Shown piece after piece: positions 56,801 through 64,000 of a stretch of DNA of 64,000 nt. The notes beneath the pieces are model-generated. The model did not search any database. It was given only the letters and a program-made list of their open reading frames with translations, and was not told the DNA's origin. Source of the DNA: Lutjanus erythropterus (Eukaryota > Chordata > Actinopteri > Lutjaniformes > Lutjanidae); NCBI GenBank assembly GCA_020091685.1, contig CM034599.1, forward strand, positions 35,479,408-35,543,407, read 5' to 3'. Within the stretch, counting starts at the first letter, position 1. Every line of letters begins with the position of its first letter. The translations under genes were made by a program, and so were the position numbers.

Positions 56801-59800
56801 AAGTAACTAATGGGAACAACAATTTTTGACATTTGTTCAGCTTTTAGTGAGACTGCTGCAGCCAGCAGAGGCAAAACTAAACAACATCATAATCTCTGCA
56901 GGCAACTGCACACTGTCAATGAAAGTAAACTAAAAGTGCTTGATTTAGCCACTGACAGGCTGAAATTGTTATTTGAAGTGTGTGCAACATCATGGAAAGA
57001 TCCCCACTGAGATACTCCTTTTTGTTTAAGAGTAAGATATGTTTTGTTCAGCTGGAAACAGCCACTGCTGTTCCACAGGGCTCAGCAACAAGGATTGCCC
57101 GCTTGCCCGGGGCAAGTAAAATGCCATGTTGGGCCAGTAAATCTAGCAACTCATTTGTCTGATTGGGCAAGTGGTAAAAAAACCAAAAAAACAAAAACAA
57201 AACTATTTTGATCAATGATGGATGATTCGTGGTTTAACTCATTTTGGATGCAAAAATTTTCAGCCTCACACATATGGAGATTTCCTCTTTTTCTCTATTA
57301 GTTATCATATGAAACTAAATATCTTTGGCTCTGAACTGACAAAACAAGACATTTTTCATTATCTTCTGATGGTTTCTTGACGTTGCAGCCCCAGGTTAAA
57401 CAACACAATTTACTCAAGTCTTTGCTGTTATTTGATAACCACTTATAAATACAACAATTTGTACTGGGGCAAGTAAAAATTATTTTGGGCAAGTAGATTT
57501 ATGACCCGCTTACCCAGCCAGACAACCTGGAAAATATTTTGGCTGTACATGCATTTCACCCTGCTGCCTCTCAGATGTCAAACCTTCCTCTCACTCCTCT
57601 CCTCTGCCTCAGTGAATTAAGGGTTTATTTCAACATGGTTGGCAATTGTTGAGAATTCACACCAAAACTTTTTTTTTTTGAGTTTTATTTTGTTTCTGTC
57701 AAGCTGGAATGAAGATGATGATGATAAAATTACTGTCTGGAAATGGAGTTTGGTGAGTTTGGCTGTCAGAACGTACCTCACTCTTTAACAAAAAGCTCTA
57801 TCTCTGCAGGGATCCATTCAATGATATTGTCAGACACGAAGAGTAACAATCTGAGCCTGTCAGTGGCAAAAACAAGCACTTTCAGTGGACGTACTTTGAT
57901 GGTATGCAGTCGTCCATAAGGATTACATTGCAGCCAGTTTTGCTGTCTGCAGCACTCTCCCTCAATATTGAACCAATTTCAAAAAACTGTTGTCCCCATT
58001 AGACACTGAGACACAAAAACACAGAGTCCAGGGTGAAAATACTGCAGATACAATCGAACTGTTCTTCGAAAATGTCTGTTTGCTGTGGGGAGCTCTCCAT
58101 TAATAATTATGATTACACACAGACAATCTGAGTTCATTCTGTCTGTTGCTCTTATGGATCCTGGGGGATCTGATTACCCAGCCTCAGGACAGAAATCAAC
58201 CAGCACACTCAGTCTTCCCACTGAGCTCGAGTGCTTTAATGCTACTTAAACTTAAACGTTTTAAATTGTCACTATTACAGGATATTGTATATGAGTTAAG
58301 GAGCATCGTTTTCTGAAATATACTCAGTAATATGAACTGCTCTACATTATGTTTATTTAAGGTCATTAATTTGGGAATAGCAGCACTAACCCCAGCCATG
58401 TGCTCTCCACAGAACTGTGCATATATTTATACATTAGGGTTGTGTAATGAGACATAGAGCTGCAACGCTTAATTGGTTAATCAATTATTGATCGATTATT
58501 GAATTAATTGCCACATATTTTGATAATCAATTAATTGGTTTGAGTATTTTTTTTACAGGAAAAATCTCAAAACTGATTCCATTTTTTTACTCCTCCAGGA
58601 CAGCAAACTGACTACTTTTGGGTTGTGGGCAAAACAAGACATTTGAGGACATCACTTTGGGTTTTGAGAAACAATGATTGACATTTTTCACCAGTTTCAG
58701 ACATTTTTATAGATCAAACAACTAATCAATCAAGAAAATAATCAACAGAGTAATCAATATTTATTATTATTATGTAAAAACAGAAGAGTTTTTTGGTTGA
58801 ACCAACATTTGATTATAATTTTACAAAATATTATGTCCTGACTGACATCTAACATGATATAAACTGTAACTATATGAACTATAAATCTAAGATAAACAAA
58901 TATATGGTATGATAACTGTCAATTTTCATAACACCGTATGAACCCTATTTTTCAGTCTAAAAAGTCTGTAACCAGGATGCAGAATTAATTTTTTGTACGG
59001 GCTAAATGCTAATATATGCTAAAATATTATTAGCCTGACTGTAATGTATAATGTGGTAATAAACTACAGTATTACTATGTGGGCATGCTTCTGGCAAAAC
59101 CCTGTGGATCCCTGTGTCAAATATCCTCATGTGAAATATAAATGTGTCCCTCTGCAGATGACATCATTGAGAGACAGATAGAAGAAGGCATGATATCTCC
59201 TGACCTCAGAGAGAAGATCAGTTTTGTCCTGCTGAGGAAACATCGACACCAAACCAAGAAGCCAATCCACCGCTCACTAGCCGACATCGGCAAATCCAGC
59301 TCTTCTACCGGTGAGTGTCGGAAATGATCATCTAGCTCCATCTGAGAAAAAATAAATTACATCACGGGGTCGATATTTCCTCTAGAATGAGAGTTTGCTG
59401 ACCTACAGCACCGACTACATAATAATTCTTTCTTTCTTTGACACTAATTTCTATCTATAGTGTGATTAATGATAACATACACTGTTGGAAAGCATGTATT
59501 ATGACATGCCATCACATGAAATGAAAATGTGTCCCTGAGATATTGTAATTTCATCTCTTTACCAATAATCAGGCTATTCTGGTCCCATGTATAATATTGC
59601 AGCCTGAGAAACTCATTATACATACTGTACATTTGACTGGCTTGGTAAATGAACGCACTCCCGCTGTCAACAAGGCTCATATCCTCCACAGGGGATGTAT
59701 TAATTTTTGATGAGTTAATTACTGCACTAGCATTTCCTCATCTCATCCGGGCAGGGCACATACTGTTAGATAAATCATAAAGCATCACCTCCGACAGCTC

Positions 59801-61525
59801 CGTCACTGTTTGTGTCTGTTTCTGTTGCCCTTCCCTCGCCAGGTCGAAATGTAGGGTCCCGAGGTGGGCCGGTTCCGGGGCCAGTAGCCAACTTTAACCG
59901 ATCCACAGAAGACCTCAGAATGAAACAGCAGCCTTCTAACTACGGTCGTCTGCGTGAGTGTCTGTCCAGCCACAAACATGTCTCTCTTTGTCCCTCTTAC
60001 TCTGTCTTTCTTTCAGGTTTAACAATGTTTGGTTAAAGTGAGCCATTCATGCTGAGGATGATGGACTCAGCAAGGATGAGTGAAGCCCTTCACCCATTCA
60101 TCCCAACACAAGCCAGACATTTGTTCACTGACCTCAGTTTATTACTGACGTCAGTTATTTAAGTCCTGAGAATTCAAATAGAACTTGCTCCCTTTGTGGC
60201 TAAAAAACAGTACACTGATATCATCTTATCTTTGGATTTTTCCAAAGCTTTCTAATCACCAGCTAGCATCTTGAAATTAAACGGGTGATTTGGATGTCAT
60301 CTTGTGTTTTGCATTAGAGGAAGAAGTTTCACTCTTTTTGCTTTTTTGATTGATTTAATATTTTCCATTTGAAAAAAATACTCCTGCTAAGTCATGCAGT
60401 GTCTCACATATCAGGAATGCACAACACTGTTTTTTTGCAGATATTCAATATGCAGCTATATTCTAACTCATTTTGGCTGATTGCAAATGCTGATACTGAT
60501 AAATGCACACATTTTTCCCTCCTAATTGCACAGGAAATGAAGTCTCTCCTGCAATGGAATTAACATATTATTATGCCTGCTGTTATTCTGATGGTCCACT
60601 GGCAGATGCAGACATAAAACACAATGCTTTTCAAACTGTTGACAAAACAAGTTCTTGTTCTTTGTTAATTTGTTTAGGGCTGCAACAAATTATTATTTTC
60701 ATAGTCAATTAATTATTTCCTTGATTAACTGATTAATTGTTGTTTGCTTTTAAAATGCCAGAAAATGGTAAAAAAAAATGTTGATCAGTATTTTCTAAAG
60801 TCCAGGATGACGTCCTCAAATGTGTTGTTGTACTCACAACCCAAAGATATTCAGTTTACGGTCAGAAATGAATAAAGAAACCAAAGAATACTGACATTTA
60901 AGAACAAAGAAGTAAAAGAATTTGACCTTTTTCCTTCCAAAATTACTCAAACCGATTAATTGTTTATCAAAATAGTTGGTGATTAATTTAATAATTGATT
61001 AATTGTTGCAGCTCTAAATTTATTGTTATGTTTGTTGATAAGAATAACAGCTCTTAATGTGGGCAGTTAAATTTGTAGTGTGCAACTTTTATATCATTTT
61101 CAGACACTTCTAAAACCCTCCATGCTGCAGACATACTTGCATAATTAAAGTACCATCTTACGGGCCTGTCACATCTGCAGGAATGTTCATTTCAACCAAT
61201 ACACTATTTCATTTTAAAGCTTTTACTGGCCCATACCGATGAAGTGCCAATATTATCATACATCCCTATTACTCAGTGTGGTTAATATGAGAAATGAGAG
61301 AAGCACAAAAGGAGTTTCTACCTTTTCTGTTGCTGCTTTACTTTGCTTTGTGTATTTATTCTTAAGTTCTGTCCTTATTTGAATGCATCTACAAATATGA
61401 TAATAATCTATGATTTATAACATGTGATTAAGATTTTTTAACTGTTCCCATTGTTGTTTTGTTCTCCAGGTCACGCCCAGAGTCGGAGTATGAATGATAT
61501 TGCAGATACTCCCAGCACAGACCAG
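47836..61525 (+). CDS. slc4a5: Na+/HCO3- cotransporter, SLC4A5 (NBCe2)-like, N-terminal 300 residues (partial)
   Basis: Exons 47836-47894, 49648-49878, 53201-53330, 53898-54058, 59158-59310, 59843-59953 and 61470-61525 join without frame conflict through phases 1, 1, 2, 1, 1, 1 and 0, giving 300 codons. Residues 20-34 ([15 protein letters not shown]) and the Arg-rich tract resemble the NBCe N-terminus. From residue 98 ([16 protein letters not shown]) the cytoplasmic band-3 domain follows, with [57 protein letters not shown] and [14 protein letters not shown]. The STEDLRM...NYGRL segment is characteristic of SLC4A5 rather than SLC4A4. The protein would carry sodium and bicarbonate across the basolateral or apical membrane of epithelia. 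The membrane domain (about 800 more residues) lies beyond the window. Confidence 0.88.
48711..49567. repeat. Direct repeats bracketing a 'gcataagactgacat' element
   Basis: 48711-48775 (atgtggtcttattaaagc ... agtaaattgctacgg ... cagcaacttca) and 49503-49567 (atgtggtcttcttaaagc ... agtaaattgccacag ... cagcaacttca) are the same stretch with scattered substitutions. The 730 bp between them are largely one mobile-looking element. See findings. Confidence 0.75.
48943..49102. repeat. Four 40-bp tandem units
   Basis: Units read 'tctttgttatgacaac(c/t)tgac', then 'attaat(t/c)aagac', then 'ataatg' with a few changes each, exactly 40 bp apart. They lie inside the larger mobile-looking element. Confidence 0.85.
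49648..49878 (+). CDS. slc4a5: slc4a5 exon 2: YIGV motif, Arg-rich and His/Asp-rich tracts
   Basis: Residues 20-96 plus one base. [12 protein letters not shown] (23-34) is followed by a basic run with eight Arg/Lys in a row (35-42), then an acidic and basic linker and a tract with eight His in 13 residues (58-70, [13 protein letters not shown]), ending [20 protein letters not shown]. In SLC4A4 this region is basic, with Lys-rich repeats. The His/Asp tract is encoded by imperfect CAYGAY hexamers. Acceptor ttgttcccag, donor cacaa|gtaagt. Confidence 0.88.
50082..50650. repeat. 'gacttgactt' dispersed repeat
   Basis: It is built from variants of 'gacttgacttg' with outer sections 'cagagatgtcacatgactta' and 'cttgagacttacttgtgatg' that are partly inverted copies. 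The type is a fish repeat I recognise; superfamily not assigned. Confidence 0.55.
51338..51580. mobile_element. Foldback MITE 'GGTGCATAAGACTGACAT'
   Basis: The left end ggtgcataagactgacatgg and the right end, reversed as ggggtgtgcataagactcac, are inverted. Inner blocks 'catgtcatgac' and 'tcatgacatgg' continue the symmetry. It is the same family as the element at about 48803-49500, on the other side of exon 2. Confidence 0.75.
53201..53330 (+). CDS. slc4a5: slc4a5 exon 3 (start of band-3 cytoplasmic domain)
   Basis: Residues 97-139. The codon for Met97 is made by the splice (A|TG). [20 protein letters not shown] and [20 protein letters not shown] follow the SLC4A5 sequence closely. Acceptor ttttattcag; the donor gccag|gtggag is weaker than its neighbours but fixes the phase needed by the next exon. 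Confidence 0.92.
53331..53897 (+). other. slc4a5 intron 3
   Basis: A 567-bp intron between a weak gtggag donor and a tttcag acceptor. Apart from an ACA-rich stretch after the donor, nothing was noted. Confidence 0.7.
53898..54058 (+). CDS. slc4a5: slc4a5 exon 4 (band-3 core)
   Basis: It carries [40 protein letters not shown] and [13 protein letters not shown], among the best conserved segments of the SLC4 cytoplasmic domain. Phase 2 in, phase 1 out. Acceptor gctttcag, donor agttg|gtgaga. Confidence 0.95.
54359..54745 (+). mobile_element. 'AGGGCTGC' TIR repeat family, copy 3
   Basis: It contains 'cttttgtccagccaacagtccaaaaccc', 'aagacttcatttattgtcagaaatga' and 'acatttaagaagctgaaacc', and ends 'aatcgttgcagctct'. 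The left end 'agggatgataattaatcaa' is degraded. Confidence 0.65.
55531..55754. mobile_element. 224-bp inverted-repeat MITE 'AGACCTTTTTC'
   Basis: The left side agacctttttcacagcagcc ... cacaggtgttagcaatgatg and the right side, reversed as agacctttttccccggcagc ... cacaggtgttgccaatgatg, are inverted copies over most of the element. Partial relatives ('tagaccttttttactgcagcc') are visible near 44325. Confidence 0.75.
57073..57545 (+). repeat. 'caagtaaaatgccatgttgggc' repeat, copy 2 of 2
   Basis: It starts 'cagggctcagcaacaaggattgcc' and ends 'gggcaagtagatttatgacccgcttacccagcc'. The two ends are partly inverted around 'ggcaagtaaaa', which suggests a small DNA element. A more decayed copy lies at 11735-12052. 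Confidence 0.6.
58456..58765 (-). mobile_element. 'AGGGCTGC' TIR repeat family, copy 4
   Basis: It opens 'agagctgcaacgcttaattgg' and carries 'gacatttgaggacatcactt', 'tgggttttgagaaacaatg' and 'atttttatagatcaaac' in the reverse sense of copy 3. The right terminus is lost in an AT-rich tract. Confidence 0.65.
59158..59310 (+). CDS. slc4a5: slc4a5 exon 5 (HRHQTKK / HRSLADI motif)
   Basis: Encodes [20 protein letters not shown], then [20 protein letters not shown] and [21 protein letters not shown] is as in SLC4A5. Acceptor tctgcag, donor taccg|gtgagt. Confidence 0.94.
59843..59953 (+). CDS. slc4a5: slc4a5 exon 6 (SLC4A5-type insert)
   Basis: Encodes [20 protein letters not shown] then [17 protein letters not shown]. 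The Gly/Pro-rich linker plus STEDLRM and NYGRL occurs in SLC4A5 and is absent from SLC4A4, so this exon decides the paralogue. Acceptor tcgccag, donor tctgc|gtgagt. Confidence 0.9.
60676..61015 (+). mobile_element. 'AGGGCTGC' TIR repeat family, copy 5 (complete ends)
   Basis: Left agggctgcaacaaattatta and right, reversed as agagctgcaacaattaatc, are inverted termini about 340 bp apart. The internal 'gatgacgtcctcaaatgtgttg' and 'aacccaaagatattcagttta' blocks are the best preserved of the six copies. Confidence 0.75.
61470..61525 (+). CDS. slc4a5: slc4a5 exon 7 ([10 protein letters not shown])
   Basis: Encodes [18 protein letters not shown] after completing an Arg codon. It ends in phase 0 (donor ccag|gtgact). 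In the family the next exon begins near KNKFMKKIP; no such sequence is seen before 64000, so the following intron is at least 2.47 kb. Confidence 0.9.
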
Positions 61526-62755
61526 GTGACTCATTTCAATCTTCTCCACATCGTTTTAAGCGTTAGAAGGATATTGAATGAGTGTAATAAAAGATCATTT
61601 AGGATTACAATCTCAAATTCAACCAGTATCATATTTGCAGGGCTTTGGCTTTATCCCTCAGAGTGGTAATAATGGCCAAATTCATGTTCCTTTTATCTTT
61701 TATAATAGCAAAATGTCTATTTATCTACATGGAGGCTATCTCTGGGGTGTATACTCATTTTCCACAGCGTTGCTTCCCATTATTGGTGAGATTACCTATC
61801 GCATGTCTCAGTAAGGTGCTGTGCTGTATTGAATTGATTGTTTCAGCGGAGTGGTGAGAGCCGGCGCGGTCCTGAGTGTCATCAATCTTTCATTGCAATT
61901 GCCAGTGAAGGTGACAGCTAGTGATAGAGGAAGCGTGAGAGCACATAACTCACCTATTTGTGGGGCCGGCGCAGGAATAAGGTTTAAACCCGGTGACACA
62001 TGCTTGGACGGACGCAAGGGCGTGCTTGTTGGCGCTCGGATTAGGATACTGGGCTTTGAAACAGACAGGTCAGGATTAAGTGTCATCCACAGCGATGACT
62101 AATGTAGAAAAATGAATAAATGAAAATTTGTTTGGGAGCGTGCAATGTGGGTTATGAACTTTATTTGTTAGTGCAACTGTGAGGACGAGTACTGGCTGTC
62201 CAGTTCCAAGTACCCCGGTTCTGAGTGGTTGGCTGGATGTTCAGATTGTATTTACAGGCCTACAGTAGGTCACACGTGACAATGGACAAGTGATAGTTTG
62301 TTTCTGTGTATGTGTGTGTGTGTGTGTGCCACATTGTCTGTGTCAGTATTGAGCTGGCACCAGGAAAAACATAGATCTCATCGTCCCGTCCGCGTGCTCG
62401 GCCCTCACATGTTGCCACAGATTGGGGCTGTGGGTTATTGGCAAGGCTCTCCAATTATTGAGTGTTATTGTGCTGCCGTCCAATTTCCTGCCACACCTTT
62501 ACATGCAATCAGACAGGTCAGCTTAGCTTGCCATCCCTGTTTCAGTCACAGCGGCATCAGCCTATGTTTGTTGTACCGCTCTGATTGCTGTTTCTTGAAG
62601 TTTAAAGCTCTGGGGGGAAAGCAGGGTTGTTATGACGCACCTCCAGTCAGACGTCGCAGGTTTATAGAGACTGTGACAGAGGGTAAAACTTTAGAGATCA
62701 ATGTAGGGATGTCCGGTCATTGCAGCCACAAAAACTGAAATAATAAGCACAATTT

Positions 62756-63392
62756 GGGCTGCACCCAACTATTATTTTCATGATTGATTAAAATAATTTT
62801 CTCGATTAATCTTTTTTTTTCTATAAAACATCAGTAAAAGAAGGAAAAACTCCATTATAACTTAACCAGCAACAAGTGCTTGTTTGATTACTGCAGTTGA
62901 TTCACTTTACTGTCACACGTGACGCAGAAAAGCAGCAAATTCACACATTTGAAAAGCTGCAACCAATTTGAAAACAACAGGAGCTGAGCCGAAATGCTTT
63001 CCACTCGAGGCAGAGGGGCTAGAATCTGTCCCAGTACTGATTGGATTTAGAAAAATATCTAATAGCGATTATTTTGACTGATTGTGATATGATTTGTGAC
63101 ATTAGAGGGAATGATGATGTTTCAGTCATTTTTCAAGGCAAAATGTCAAACATTTGCTGTCCAGCCTCTTGAATCTAAAAATATGACACTTTTCCTTTTC
63201 ATTTTTGACATTAAATGAAGAGTCTTTGGGTTTTAGACTATTGGTTGGACAAAAGAAGCTGTTTGAAGACATCACTTGCAAATTGTCATGTGAATATGTA
63301 ACATTTTTTTGACATTTTATAGACTAAATGATTAATCGCTAAATCATGAGAATAACTGACAGATTAATAAAATAATCATTAGTTGCAGCTCC
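62756..63392. mobile_element. Compound (head-to-head) 'AGGGCTGC' TIR repeat, copy 6
   Basis: Left gggctgcacccaactattattttcat-type end and right 'aataatcattagttgcagctcc' end are inverted. The left half runs in one sense ('gcagcaaattcacacatttgaaaagctgcaacc') and the right half in the other ('gaagagtctttgggttttagac', 'gacattttatagactaaatg'). At 637 bp it is about twice the normal length, as if two copies were joined. Confidence 0.65.
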
Positions 63393-63479
63393 AATTAAAT
63401 AGACTGTATTGTGATTTTGGTGGGGATCTGTACCAAACAAACGTGTCTTTCCTTGTATGCATTGTAAAAGGGACTAAGA

Positions 63480-64000
63480 CTAAAAATGGAGACCTAAACC
63501 AACTTACGTGATAAAATCAGAATCAAAATGATAAATAGGAAGTGATAAGGAATAGAGATAGAATAAAACCAGCAACAGATCAAAATGCAGTGACAGGACA
63601 TTAGAGATAAGTTAAGATGGGACAGTCTGAGGCAGCCAGGCAAGAGAAAAAAGGTGGATCTTTAAATCTGATTCTTGAGCCTTGGAGCAGCAACAGAGAA
63701 AGCTTGGTAATGTATTTTGGAGCTACACTTTAAGGCTTTAAATACAAAAAGCAGTATTTTCACAAGAATTCAATTCAATCACTGGTAACCAGTGGAGGTG
63801 GGCCAGGACAGGAGTGATGTGGGGGTTTTTTTGTCTTTTTTTTCATGTTTTTTTGTTTAAGAGTCTAGCAGCTGCGGTTTGATCCATTTAAGAGGTTCAA
63901 GAAAGAGTCAAGACAGTCTGGGATGGGTCAACCTCATATAGAGGGAATTGCAGTAATCGAGCCGAGGGGTGATAAAAGCATGGATAACAGCTTCCAGATC
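63480..64000 (+). repeat. Dispersed teleost repeat (right part beyond window)
   Basis: 'actggtaaccagtggaggtg', 'ccaggacaggagtgatgtgg', 'tctagcagctgcggtttgatcc' and 'gaattgcagtaatcgagccgag...gataaaagcatggataacagc' follow a very common fish repeat. Related phrases appear at 46140-46330. Confidence 0.6.

Larger units (their letters stand above)
54059..59157 (+). other. slc4a5 intron 4
   Basis: A 5.1-kb GT-AG intron. It holds two 'gcagctct' TIR repeats (54359-54745, 58456-58765), an inverted-repeat element at 55531-55754 and a 'ggcaagtaaaat' repeat at 57073-57545. The rest is AT-rich without recognised function. Confidence 0.7.
61526..64000 (+). other. slc4a5 intron 7 (runs off the window)
   Basis: No exon recognised. 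61850-62100 and 62390-62690 are GC-richer than the surroundings and free of evident repeats, with frames of 83 and 146 codons that have no recognisable domain. A (TG)n tract lies at about 62305-62328, a compound TIR repeat at 62756-63392 and a dispersed repeat from about 63480 to the end. Confidence 0.6.

Noticed and set aside
59954-60036. Read-through of slc4a5 exon 6 into the intron
   Set aside because: It would end at a stop within 28 codons and lose the conserved [10 protein letters not shown] segment, which is supplied in phase by the exon at 61470.
62298-62738. 146-codon plus-strand open frame
   Set aside because: It begins in a (TG)n tract (Cys/Val repeats), has no recognisable domain and does not join slc4a5 exon 7 in frame.

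Overview
The window is vertebrate nuclear DNA, most likely from a percomorph-type teleost fish. Coding sequence is confined to short exons with GT-AG borders, separated by long AT-rich introns full of MITE-like and Tc1/hAT-type repeats of kinds common in fish genomes. There is no prokaryotic operon structure, and most long open frames are chance frames in introns or repeats. The species and the fish lineage are inference from protein similarity and repeat content recalled from memory; no database was searched.

Two protein-coding genes can be assembled, both on the + strand. (1) A complete TspanC8-type tetraspanin, closest in my reading to TSPAN15, has 8 coding exons from 4448 to 26785. All exons join in phase 0 and encode 354 residues, and a poly(A) signal lies near 27629. 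Proteins of this subgroup escort the metalloprotease ADAM10. (2) The 5' half of an electrogenic Na+/HCO3- cotransporter, SLC4A5/NBCe2-like, has 7 coding exons from 47836 to 61525. They encode the first 300 residues (N-terminal tail and cytoplasmic band-3 domain); the membrane domain lies beyond the right edge.

Layout: 1-4447 is upstream non-coding DNA with a CTCF-like motif pair and an ETS-like site near the tetraspanin start. 4448-27650 is the tetraspanin gene, with introns 1, 6 and 7 rich in repeats. 27650-47835 is about 20 kb of intergenic DNA or slc4a5 5' leader region: two hAT-like insertions in a diverged minisatellite, a foldback element, a dead Tc1-like transposase, a second CTCF-like pair, microsatellites, and a TIR element with an exact 4-bp target duplication nested in another repeat. 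47836-61525 holds slc4a5 exons and introns. 61526-64000 is the next slc4a5 intron, ending in a dispersed repeat.

I found no sign of a new multi-gene system. The observations most worth a second look are a His/Asp-rich tract beside an Arg-rich tract in the cotransporter N-terminus, an unusually long C-terminal tail on the tetraspanin, paired same-orientation CTCF-like motifs on both sides of the tetraspanin gene, and several datable nested transposon insertions.
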